Positions 44,079 to 53,963 of a stretch of DNA of 64,000 bases are shown here, in pieces. Location: NCBI GenBank assembly GCA_905220665.1, contig CAJNAR010000005.1, positions 124,001 to 188,000 on the forward strand, in the 5' to 3' direction. The notes under the pieces are model-generated. The model was not told the origin of the DNA. It made no database searches and saw only the letters and a list, made by a program, of their open reading frames with translations. Positions within the stretch are counted from its first letter, which is position 1. Every line of letters starts with the position of its first letter. The stretch is from Albugo candida. Lineage: Eukaryota > Oomycota > Peronosporomycetes > Albuginales > Albuginaceae. A program made the position numbers and the translations under genes.

Positions 44079-45712
44079 TTAGGTTGGGCAAGATACATAT
44101 TTTGGTGGTGTCAAGATCGACTCGGTTGACCCAAAATCGCGTGTCGAGTGCTCAACTTTGTCAATATCTAGGCAGCTCAGTTTGGAATTGAAAAGAATGA
44201 ATCGTGGGAGCTTCTTCGTATCTATAGGCTGATTTTGTTTGTCTTCCTTCCATTTCCATCGTCCTATTGCCTCGTGACACGATGGACAATTAAGCTTGCC
44301 CGAGCTTGTCGAATCTACTTGGCAAAGGAGCCACGGAAGAGGTGCAATCTGTATGGATCCATCGCATTCAGCTGAAAACGGTTTGCCGTCCCGGAACGTT
44401 GCGTTCATCAGCATAGACTCAGCAGCGGAAAGCTCCGCCATTGTCCCTGAACACTGTGTATATTGGTTCCCTGTGTCACTAAATAAAGACATTTGTTCCT
44501 GCCATACCCGTTGATTTTTGGCCAGTGAAAGACGCAGATTGGGGTCGGGTTGAGATTTTTCCGCCTTTGGCTTGCAGCGTTCCCAAACAAGCTGGAGGCG
44601 TTTCGTTATTGATTGTGATGCAATTTGCTTTGTTTTCAAGATATGAGGTGTGGATATCACTTTCTCGGAGATAAATGGACTGAATGGATGGAGATTCTGT
44701 GAAGCGGATTTGTGTAGTTGCACCTTACTATGAACATTGGAATCATTTACAAAACCCGAGACTCGTAACCCACGGTCAGTATCGAGCGTTCGAAATACGT
44801 GCTTTTCCTTAACCGGGTTCGGAACTTTCTGCGAATTCTTCATGGCGGTGCGTAACTCTTCGGACGCAGTATTGACTACGGAACTCGAAGATACGAGCGG
44901 TGTATGACATCCTCTGCATGTAAATAGTGTCGCCATAGACCGAAGTGCTGGTATAATGAGTGTGCTGTGTTTTGCGCTTTCTAATTGCGGTATACATAAC
45001 TCAAAATGCGTTGGAACCTTTCCATCAATGCGACCGCTTTGGTCGAGAAAATGAGGACCTCTTGCCGTCGACGCCTTTCCTTTGAACTCCTTTATGCATG
45101 ATGACCTCTTCGTGGCTTCAAGCTGGTGTTGTAGCATCACTTGATTAGCACGCATCGTATTTAACTTTGCAGCTTCCAAACATCGTAATTGATACTGAAA
45201 TCCATCGTTTATTGCAATGACATTTCGCATGAGTGACAACTTTTCCAAAGATTGTGAAAAACTCAGCTGAAAATCCGTCATCAAGAAAGCCATTAAAAGC
45301 GCAGGTGATCGAGATCTACCGCCGGTGCTATACAGACAGGCGGAAAAAACGATGAGCATACTGTCAACGAATGAAAAGGGAAAGAAGATTTATCTTACCA
45401 GTGGACGAAAACATTTCCATTCGGATCGGACAGTGCTTGCCGCAAAAATTCCAAAGCAACCGGAAGACAACTTAGCAGGTGTGCATCCGACCGATCTCGT
45501 AGCTGTAATGTGAGATATGTAAATTTACCCGGATATGCCGGTTTGTGTCCTGCCGCATTCAAAATATGTGTTATTTTACGGTTCTGTAATGCATCCAGAT
45601 TGTAAGCGCCATGTATAGATCCTAGATAAACTCGATCGACAATTGCGACTGGCTCGCTATCTTGTACGATAGAGTCTTCCAGTCTCAAGGAAGGAAGCTT
45701 TTTCAGACTCAT
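44079..45712 (-). CDS. DUSP12: Dual-specificity phosphatase YVH1/DUSP12
   Basis: Two exons, 45712-45399 and 45327-44079; the 71-nt intron splits the catalytic Cys codon, restoring VHCTGGRSRSPALL (HCxxGxxR, Cys105). The general acid is in LQLRDRSDAHLL. 520 residues, longer than human DUSP12 (340) through a Ser/Lys-rich middle of about 200 residues. The C-terminal zinc module is recognisable in two parts: TCRGCHTPL (about 270) and GKLNCPSCHEAIGRWKW (about 465), as in YVH1. YVH1 assists 60S ribosome maturation by releasing Mrt4 in yeast and its zinc domain is the essential part there. Conservation of both domains supports orthology. Confidence 0.88.
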
Positions 45713-46084
45713 TTAAGTACTCAAATTCAAAAGTGTCTGGACTCTCCTAAAACACGGACGTCGTATATTAATAGCGACATTTATTTAGAATCGGCAGTCT
45801 TATTCAGTTTGTTGAGACAATATGTGGTGAAGCTCAAATATTCCGAAGATTGGTAAAGTCGTATGTTAGCAAATATAAATCCATCAAAGTTGTAGCTATA
45901 AAGTAATAAATTAAAAACTCCTCTTCTCGCGATAATGAGAGGATGGAACGTTTACAGTTCAGTGCTCCTCTATGATTGTGCCGTAGGTATGGCGATACCC
46001 TGATGAATCATAAAGAGTACTATCCGCAGAATATTTAGCGCTGTCGTGCCTAACACATTACGTATGTAGCCCTCGGAGGAGCTC

Positions 46085-47087
46085 TCAGCATAGAACGTGA
46101 CCCAACGTGACGTTCAGGTAGGTCAGATGGTCCACGATGCTGTTGCAACCTAGCGGGAAGCATGCGTTTGAGCAAGTCTTGTCTTCACCATCAATAGGGC
46201 TACAGACACGATGTGATTGGAAATATCTGTCATAAAATACCTGCAAGAAAAAGAGGTTAGGACACGCCCTACCAGTATTGCAAAAAGTCGCAAACCTCGA
46301 CAGCCGAATGCCGAAAGTTCAAATAAGTTGGCGGTAAGTGCGGAACAATGTCATGATTATGTGTCACTCTATACAAGTTCGGCACATTTTTTTGCATCAG
46401 TTCGGCAAACGCGAAATTTCCTACCCTCGGCTGACCGAAAGTATAGACTGCTTGCACATTTAGAGCTCGTAGCACACTCAGCTCGAATGCACAAATCAAG
46501 GCAACTGCACCACCCATGGAATGCCCGGTCACCAATATTATCGCTTCTTTGTGCTCTTTACGAATGTCTTGGACACTTGCCACAACTTGCTTTGCAACTT
46601 CTTGATACAATCGGTAGAAACCTTCATGAACAAGTACATTGGGAAGATTCTTGTACTCTTTTTTCTGCACAAATGTAAAATCATCAATCCAATTTTGTAT
46701 GTCAATGCTTCCACGGTAGGAAATAATGATTGCGTCATGATGTGATGAGTATCCAACAATTCCCTGAAAGTCGTTTTTTGGATCGACAACAACTTTTCTG
46801 CTTTGTAGTGGTGCTACGAGAAAACACGGTAAGCAATTCCACTGCAAAATCGTTGATGCTGAGCAGTATGAGGCTGAGGTGATACGAGCCAGGTAGAATG
46901 CAAGACTTTCATTGTAGCGATCAGTTGTTGTTTGCCTCCAATTACTTTTCGCCGCACTTTCATCTCCAAACGAATACCAAACGCTAGGTGAGTCTTCATT
47001 GTTTACCGTCGAAATTTCAAAGCAATGAGCTTGTAGCGAAATCAGCAATAAAGCATGCGATACGAAGAATGCAAAATGCGAGAACAT
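46085..47087 (-). CDS. Secreted class 3 lipase (Lipase_3 fold), intact copy
   Basis: Two exons, 47087-46296 and 46240-46085, give 315 residues with a signal peptide (MFSHFAFFVSHALLLISLQAHC). The core is IIISYRGSIDIQNWIDDF, then ILVTGHSMGGAVALICAFEL (nucleophile Ser), VYTFGQPRVGNF, and THNHDIVPHLPP (catalytic Asp). The intron is needed: without it the frame ends after VEVCDFLQYW, with it the frame continues VFYDRYFQSHRVC, GEDKTCSNAC and IVDHLTYLNV, which carries the catalytic His. All triad residues are present. Fungal and plant members hydrolyse triacylglycerols or galactolipids; a secreted form in an oomycete may digest host or environmental lipid (inference). Confidence 0.9.
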
Positions 47088-47609
47088 TATTGACGAAAAA
47101 CCGACAGAACTGCAGACTGAAAATACTATACTATACTATAACTCCGCTATATGTAGCTACGCTGGACTCATTATATCATTCACTCATTTTTGACTTAGAC
47201 AATCTATGCTCGGCACTAGCGTGTACTCGGGGATAAAATTTCTTCCGCCGCAATTGGCGCAATCGTAGTCTACATTTATGTAAGCAAAAAATCACCTCGT
47301 AGCAACTTTATCGAGCGTATCAACCAAAAGACATGAAATTAACTCAGCATTTCTGGGAATGTGAATGGTTGAGCCTTAGTGCTACAGTGAGCCGAGGCTT
47401 GACCAAATCGACTTTATTCCACGTGCAGCTTGAACAATACAAAGGTGGGCTGATTTGTTTATTATCTTTTACAGACAGGCATATCCGTATCTCATCTGAT
47501 AACTTTTCTAATAAGGGCATGAACTTTTTGATTTTCGCTCCTCGGGCCATCCGAAGAAGAACAAGAAGGCAAATATCGATAAACGATAGCTTTTGTTTTC
47601 TTCTGAAGT
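47088..47609. other. Intergenic, nothing recognised
   Basis: Flank between the two lipases of copy 1. A plus-strand frame at 47333-47623 is the complement of lipase-tail DNA and not a gene. Confidence 0.5.
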
Positions 47610-48902
47610 TCATTTATCTCTGATGTAGCTCAGAAAGAAGTTTTTCGGATATGCCTCATCTAAATTTTTATGCAAGCTTTTGATTATTGCAGCGTGTCTT
47701 TTTAGCAGCGGAAAGACGTCAAGATCGGGATGCGCACCAGCGACATAGCCATGATAGAAATCATCAAAGTGCGCGAAAATATGCAACGTACTGCCCCTTT
47801 TGAGGTTGAGGGTGGGCCCGAACACGTGTTTAAAGTAATTCAAACCCAGCATTGACTTCCGCTCAACGACGCCATCGTTTCCTTGGTAATGCGGTAATGG
47901 CGTATCTGATGAATCGATGCCGTTATTTGTCCAATCGTTAATCACTTTCTGAGATACAGTGAGAATTCCATTGAATAAACATGCCAAAGATTGAGCCATG
48001 TTCTCAGGCTTCCTTTCATGCCCAGTTGTGTATGCAAAAAGAAGACTAGTATCGACATTTCTGACCCAATTGTTCTCTTCTGTGGCACCGTAAGTTGTCA
48101 AGGAGTAGCTTGCACTATCTACAGTCGGCTGTTTCAATAACATAGGATTGCCAACAGCCTTATAAAACCGCTTGATCCAGTTTTCAAGCCATCCCATGCA
48201 TCAATACTCCACTGATCCATATGCAATTCCAAAGGATAACCGGTGAAAGGGGACAAATATTCGCCAGTCTCAAAGCGGGATATGCAAGGAATTGAAGAAG
48301 TTGCAACTTGTCCGCTAGTACGAATCCAGTGAGTGGACTTTCCAAAAATGTTATCGAATCGATCCAGTCGTTTCCCCCAGAATAAAATGGATGCGATTTA
48401 TCTACCATTGCTTCCATAGGTGTATTCTTGACACCATGGTATAAGAGGTGAGCTAGCATTCGAATGGTTGGACCACCCATACTGTGTGCAATAAAGTGTA
48501 CTTTGTTGACTTTCCCGTTAATTTTTCCACCCCATCTTTTGTACAATCCCTTGTATTGCCGTCCAGTTTGTTTGTGGTTGTCTTCGATCGCATGACCCGT
48601 TCCATAATCAACTTGAGTTCCCTTTATCACTGCAAATAGGTCACACGCTCGGTCCCAATTGCTAGAGAACGGGCCAATTTCCGCAGTGAAATTCTAAATC
48701 CATCTTCCCTGAGTTTTTGCGCATAATCACCATAACGTCTTCCCCAGTAGATGTAGCTAGCAGAAAATTTACGCCCCCATCCTCCGAAGCCATGCACGAG
48801 TACAATTGGAGTCTGGATAGACCAACGTCTATTATTCTTTAAAACAACCAGCGCGTGATGGTCACAAAGGATGATGCATACGATCACTAACTCACACAAC
48901 AT
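47610..48902 (-). pseudogene. Family I.5-type lipase, copy C, frameshifted
   Basis: Three consecutive frames together follow the intact copy D closely. Frame 1 starts at the ATG at 48902 with signal peptide and PIVLVHGFGGWGR, and runs out of frame near 48690, just before the NWDRAC block. Frame 2 (from about 48630) has VDYGTGHAIEDNHKQTGR and VHFIAHSMGGPTIRMLAHLL, then shifts at about 48230. Frame 3 covers DSASYSLTTYGATEENNW, GNDGVVERKSM and DDFYHGYVAG. The tail is also shifted at about 47630. Triad residues survive in separate frames, so decay is recent. None of the shifts coincide with plausible introns. Confidence 0.85.
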
Positions 48903-49356
48903 TGTTGTAGACGAAAAGCTCACTGTCGGGAAAAAAGCAATATGGTACGAGCGACCATGCTCACTGGTTTATTTGTTGACTTGATTTGGAGATGTGCGCA
49001 AATGCATCAATTACCGTGCCCCTTTTGTCGAAAGATGAAGTATGTGTATTGCGCACCTGCAGAATAATTTGTGGTCAAGTATCGCTGGGCGACTGTTGTG
49101 CTTGAGTTTGTGGCAAGAAAGTGTCGTTGTTTGAACAGCCTTTCAGTACCTCGATGCTCGTTAATGATAGTGGTTTCGAGATTGTACTCTCGCGTGTTGA
49201 TTTGCTGACACAACCATGATGAGTACCTTTCCTTCGTGCCCACTTTCAAATGAATATCACTGTTTCTTAGCATGGCAATCACTTCAGAGTCTCATGCTCC
49301 CATTTCCGAACGCGCTATCGCATCTCTGATACTGCTAGCAACGAATCGCTTGTCAC

Positions 49357-49403
49357 ATGGTCATCGTACTGCCCTCGAGACATGGTCATCGTACTGCCCT
49401 CAA
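49357..49403 (+). repeat. Short tandem duplication
   Basis: ACATGGTCATCGTACTGCCC occurs twice in direct succession with CTCGAG or CTCAAG after it. Confidence 0.7.
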
Positions 49404-49794
49404 GATGTCGCATATCTACCGTATACATGAAGTTTTGGTCTGAAATAATAAGCTTGATTGAATTGAACGCCCATATATTTACGGTAAATCAAAATTATAG
49501 AAAGGCTATTGAAGCGTGAACACCTTACCACAACACCAGTACAAGAACTGCACACGAATCGACAACCATAAATTATCGTGCACGTGCGCATAATACACAT
49601 GTATCTGGAAAAAGTGCGCACGTTCGGATAAAATTAGTCGCACTTCAACAAAGGCACGATGCACTGTACTTTGCATTGTGTGCTTATGAGCAACTAATTC
49701 CATGTGCGGAGCGTGGTTGTAGGACTATAGGTGCTACCATAATGAGTCATCGAATAAGCATGTCGTAATCTATGACACGATACGAGGTTTCAGG

Positions 49795-49880
49795 AATTGA
49801 CCTTACTAAAGTCATACATCGTTGCAGGGATCTGCTCAATTTCTTGAACAAGCGTGACTTGCAATTCCCTCTGGTTATAA
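49795..49880 (-). pseudogene. Fragment of the last ATG101 exon
   Basis: Reads LVQEIEQIPATMYDF on the minus strand, against LVQKIEQIPVTMYDF at the end of the intact ATG101 gene at 53235. It lies exactly at the boundary between the two duplicated units and shows that the duplicated block originally abutted ATG101. Confidence 0.8.
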
Positions 49881-49885
49881 CTGAG

Positions 49886-50700
49886 AATATCTGTCATAAA
49901 CACCTGCAACAAAAAGATGTTAGGACACGCCCTATCAGTATTGCAAAAAGTCGCGAACCTCGACAGCCGAATGCCGATAGTTCAAATAAGTTGGCGGTAA
50001 GTGCGGAACAATGTCATGGTTATGTGTCACTCTAAACAAGTTCGGCACATTTTTTTGCATCAGTTCGGCAAACGCGAAATTTCCTGCCCTCGGGTGACCG
50101 AAAGTATAGACTGCTTGCACATATAAAGCTCGTAACATACTCAGCTCGATTGCACAAATCAAGGCAACTGCGCCGCCCATGGAATGCCCGCTCACCAAAA
50201 TCATCGCTACTTCGTGCTCTTTACGAATGTCTTGGACACTTGCCACAACTTGCTTTGCAACTTCTTGATACAATCGGTAAAAAACTTCATGAACAAGTGC
50301 ATTGGGAAGATTCTTGTACTCTTTTTTCTGCACAAATGTAAAATCATCAATCCAATTTTGTATGTCAATGCTTCCACGGTAGGAAATAATGTTTGCGTCA
50401 TGATGTGATGAGTATCTAACAATTCCCTGAAAGTCGTTTTTTGGATCGACAACAACTTTTCTGCTTTGAAGTGGCGCTACGAGAAAACACGGTAAGCAAT
50501 TCCACAGCAAACTCGTGATGCTGAGCAGTATGAGGTTGAGGTGATGCGAGCCAGGTAGAATCCAAGACATTCAGTGTAGCGTTAAGATGCTGTCTGATTC
50601 CAATCAATTCTCTCATCTCCAATCGGATACCACACCCTAACTGACTGCCCAATGTTTACCGGTGATTTTCCAAAGCAATTAGCTCGCATTGCGAGAACAT
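49886..50700 (-). pseudogene. Class 3 lipase, second copy, broken
   Basis: From about 50530 to 49950 it matches the intact copy almost residue for residue (IISYRGSIDIQNWIDDF, GHSMGGAVALICAIEL, THNHDIVPHLPP). The N-terminal coding part (50700-50530) carries several indels relative to copy 1, so signal peptide and first strand are out of frame. After the conserved intron, exon 2 begins GTGTTTATGAC where copy 1 has GTATTTTATGAC, a 1-bp loss that shifts the part that should carry the catalytic His; sequence beyond is diverged. Confidence 0.85.
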
Positions 50701-51140
50701 AAACGTATGGCATTTCTATGACGAAAGCGATCGAACTGGCGATTAAAGCGTCCTGTACTACACTATATCATAGCATAGCTCCGTTAGGTTAAACACGTGT
50801 TGAGATGAGCCACTTCAAACTTATGACTATCAATCTGATCATTTCGTACACAGACTTTTATGGTGGAATTTTGCGCGTATCAAGGACAAAATCCTGCCCG
50901 CTGTCAGCGTGTTCTGGTGTATGTCTAGTTTAGGTTCAGCCCTAATGCTACGGCGATCCAAGGCTCGATCAGATCGGCTATAAATCAAGATGAAGTAATT
51001 AAGCAACAGCCTTAGCTGATTCTCCTGTTAGTCTTCACTTTTTAAACCTCGTTCTGCTGCTCAGGGATTTCTCTAAAGATGAAATCTTGACTTCTACTTT
51101 TCCCTGGTATGTACATCCTGTCATTTGATGACTTTCCTGA
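50701..51140. other. Intergenic, nothing recognised
   Basis: Flank between the two lipases of copy 2; matches parts of 47088-47609. Confidence 0.45.
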
Positions 51141-52550
51141 TCAGCGCACGGAGTTTTCGGATTCCGCTGCCCGGTCATCCGAGCTAGAATGAGAAGGGAA
51201 ATATCGATGAACGATACTTCCTGATTTCTTCTGAAGTTCGTTTATGTCACGATCAAGGTATTTAAGGTGTTTTTTTGATAGCGTCTCACCTAAATCATTA
51301 TTCAGGCTTCTGAGTATTGCGGCATGTCTTCTTAGCAACGGAAGGACGTCAAGTTCAGGATGCCCACCCATGATATAGCCATGATAAAAATTATCAAAGT
51401 GAGCAAAGATATGCAAGGTCCCACCTCGGCTGAGGTCGAGGGTGGGCCCGAACACGCGTTTGTATATTTCCAGGCCCAACATTGACTTCTTTTCAACAAC
51501 GCCATCATTTCCTTGGCATGGCAATAATGTCGTCGTGTCTGATTGATCGATGCCGTGATTCGTGGACTTCTTCAAACCATTAATCAACTTCTGAGACACA
51601 GTGAGTACTTCGTTACGTAAACATGTCAAAGAGTGAGCCATGTTCTCAGGCTCCCTTTCATGCCCAGTTGTGTATGCAAAATGGAGAATCGTATCGACAT
51701 TTTTGACCCAATTGTTCTCTTCTTTGGCACCCGTAGTTGTCAAAGAGTAGCTTGCAGTATCTGGAAAAGGTGCTTTCAATGAGATAATATTCACAACACC
51801 CTGCAAGAAACGTATAACGCTATATTTCAAGCCTTCCCACGCATCGATACTCCACTGGTCCATATGTGTATCTAAAGGATGGCCAGTGAAGGGGGAGAGA
51901 AGTTCGCCAAATTTTAAAGCGGGATATGCGATAAATTGAAGAAGTTGCAATTTATCTGCAAGTATGAGTCCAGTGAGTGGACTCTCCAAAAAGGTTATTG
52001 AATCAATCCAATCTTTTCCCCCAGAATAAAATGGATGCGATTTATCTACCATTGCTTCCATCGGTGTACTCTTGACACCGTGATATAAAAGGTGAGCTAG
52101 CATTCGAATGGTTGGACCGCCCATACTGTGACCAATAAAGTGTACTTTGTTGACCTTCCCGTTGATTGTTTCTCCCCATTCTTTAAAAAGCCCTTCTTCG
52201 TGTTGCCGTCCATCTTGTTTGTGTTTGTGTTTGTTTGCGTGACCCCTTCCATAATCAACTCGACCTCCTTTCACTACCGCAAACAGTTCACACGCTCGGT
52301 CCCAGTTGCTAGAGAACGGACCAATTTCTGCACTCAAAACTCTAAATCCTTCTTCTTTAAGTTTTTGCGCATAATCACCATGATGTCTCCCCCAGTAGGG
52401 ATTATTCGGAAAAAATTCACGTCTCCACCCTCCAAAGCCATGAACCAGTACGATTGGGGTTTGGACAGATAAGCGTTCTTCTCTTGAAAGAACAGCCAGG
52501 GCCGGATGAATACAAAGGATGACCCATACGATCAGGATCGCACACGGCAT
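51141..52550 (-). CDS. Secreted family I.5-type lipase, copy D, intact
   Basis: Intronless, 469 residues from the ATG at 52550; signal peptide MPCAILIVWVILCIHPALAV. Blocks: PIVLVHGFGGWRREFFPNN, IGPFSSNWDRACELFAVVKGG, VDYGRGHANKHKHKQ, VHFIGHSMGGPTIRMLAHLL (Ser142), GNDGVVEKKSM (Asp349) and NFYHGYIMGG (His of the triad). The zinc-ligand positions Asp/His/His/Asp are kept (NWDRAC, GHANKHKH, THMDQW). C-terminal helical tail with LDRDINELQKKSG, then Ser/Asp-rich end. Closest relative in the window is copy C. Confidence 0.92.
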   Translation of the reverse strand: MPCAILIVWVILCIHPALAVLSREERLSVQTPIVLVHGFGGWRREFFPNNPYWGRHHGDYAQKLKEEGFRVLSAEIGPFSSNWDRACELFAVVKGGRVDYGRGHANKHKHKQDGRQHEEGLFKEWGETINGKVNKVHFIGHSMGGPTIRMLAHLLYHGVKSTPMEAMVDKSHPFYSGGKDWIDSITFLESPLTGLILADKLQLLQFIAYPALKFGELLSPFTGHPLDTHMDQWSIDAWEGLKYSVIRFLQGVVNIISLKAPFPDTASYSLTTTGAKEENNWVKNVDTILHFAYTTGHEREPENMAHSLTCLRNEVLTVSQKLINGLKKSTNHGIDQSDTTTLLPCQGNDGVVEKKSMLGLEIYKRVFGPTLDLSRGGTLHIFAHFDNFYHGYIMGGHPELDVLPLLRRHAAILRSLNNDLGETLSKKHLKYLDRDINELQKKSGSIVHRYFPSHSSSDDRAAESENSVR

Positions 52551-53234
52551 TGCTGTAGAGATGATTCTCGATGTCGCGATGTGACAGCAGCACACCCTGT
52601 ACGCAAGTGCTTGCTGGCTTGGGTACGCTAATATATCAATTTACGTGCACCTTTTACTTTAGAAACATGCGTGTAATGAGCGCGTACAAAATATCGTGTG
52701 GTTGTGCATCGCTGCGTTGCTCTCGAGCTTACGTTTGTGTGTCAAGGGTTTCCAAGTTTCTGTACCCTACCGTCGATGCATCGTGATAAAAGTGGTCTCG
52801 AAATTGTACTCTTGCATTTTCATACATTTGCGCAAATATCATCCTAGTTCAGTATAGCTACCGCATTTAGATAATTATGGGCCTTAAATAGAGACGATTC
52901 GATTTTGGAAACTAATATTTGCGATAAATAGAAACCACAGAAAGGCTACACAGACATGGACACCTTTTTCCACAAACGCAAGCACAAGACCTACATAGCG
53001 ATGCACAACCATAAATTATTCTGCCGTACGCATTACAGGCATATATTTCTAACAAAAGGTCCACACATACGGATGAATTAGCCACACTTCAACGAAGCAA
53101 CATTGCACTGAAGAGAAGCATTGTGTGCTAATGAGCAACTTATTTCACTTGGGGAAAGTGGTCGTAGGAGTATGCGTACTACCATAATGAGTTATCTGAG
53201 AAGCACGTCGCAATTGGTGAGACGACATGAATAC
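52551..53234. other. Intergenic, duplicated flank
   Basis: No gene; 52980-53220 matches 49540-49770 (shared ACAACCATAAATTAT and CCATAATGAGT), confirming the segmental duplication. Confidence 0.6.
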
Positions 53235-53904
53235 TCATAGATTAGAACTGACCTCAAAGTCATACATCGTTACAGGGATCTGCTCAATTTTCTGTACAAG
53301 GGTGATAATTTGTAATAAGCAATTTTGCACTTGCGATCCCGTCTGGTTATAACTGGTGTTCAGATCCTTCGCATGATCTACATACATCTGTGTGAACTTG
53401 TAATCCAATAATCGCGAGTTACTTACCGAGCGAATCGACCGAACATGTGTATTGCTCAACACGCATGGGCAAGATCCACTCTTCGAAAATTAACTTTTCT
53501 TCGTTGGACATGAGCCCAAACAGTGCTTTCTTCACTTTCCGCTCCAAAAAAGTCACCTTTATGTACCCAAAACAAGCTTTCTGAATCACACCAGTCCTTG
53601 AGGTTGCTACTATTGGTGCGGTTGCAAGTGCAAGCTGAACCCTTTTTTCAAATGATCGAACAGCAAATTCCACTTTACGAGTAACGTCACCCACGCCACA
53701 GAGCGCATACGTGATGGAAGGCAATGAAGAACAAGTGCATTCGCTCGGTCGAACAGGTCCAGGCGCTCTTGTGAACAAAATTGTATGCAACAAAGCGCTT
53801 GCAACGTCATTTATCAGATCCTGACAGAGGTGAACTTCTTCTAGTGTATGTTTTTGCCAGCATTCAGATGCAGCACGACTTGGTATCGAAGACTGTAAGC
53901 TCAT
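53235..53904 (-). CDS. ATG101: Autophagy-related protein 101
   Basis: Two exons, 53904-53427 and 53377-53235, with a 49-nt intron (GTAAGT donor), give 206 residues (human 218). Family blocks: the N-terminal HORMA start EEVHLCQDLINDVASALLHTIL with RAPGPVRPSE, then IQKACFGYIKVTFLERKV-like central strands, EEKLIFEEWILP, and the C-terminal YNQTGSQVQNCLLQII ... QIPVTMYDFEV. In animals and plants ATG101 pairs with ATG13 in the autophagy initiation complex. Its presence points to an animal/plant-type ATG1 complex rather than the budding-yeast type (inference). Confidence 0.82.
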
Positions 53905-53963
53905 AAAGAAAGTCTAGCTGAACTGAATTTATGTGTGTCATCCACACAATATTGCATGAGAAA
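53905..53963. promoter_or_regulatory. Very short bidirectional promoter, ATG101/RB
   Basis: Only 59 bp separate the ATG101 start codon from the RB-family ATG at 53964 (26 bp if the RB start is 53931). Both 5' leaders and promoters must overlap each other or the neighbouring coding sequence. No motif is asserted. Confidence 0.45.

Larger units (their letters stand above)
46222..49885. repeat. Segmental tandem duplication, copy 1
   Basis: Holds the intact class 3 lipase, the broken I.5 lipase, and about 900 bp of further flank. Homologous to copy 2 at 49886-53340: the two lipases lie in the same order and orientation, and non-coding stretches such as 49540-49770 also match 52980-53220. Confidence 0.8.
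49886..53340. repeat. Segmental tandem duplication, copy 2
   Basis: Homologous to 46222-49885. Holds a broken class 3 lipase and an intact I.5 lipase, and ends in the true ATG101 3' exon. Confidence 0.8.

Noticed and set aside
46217..46678. Plus-strand 153-codon frame
   Set aside because: Exact antisense of the class 3 lipase coding sequence.
49935..50570. Second class 3 lipase as a functional 211-residue gene
   Set aside because: It lacks signal peptide and first strand in frame, and the His-bearing exon is frameshifted, so I call it a pseudogene.
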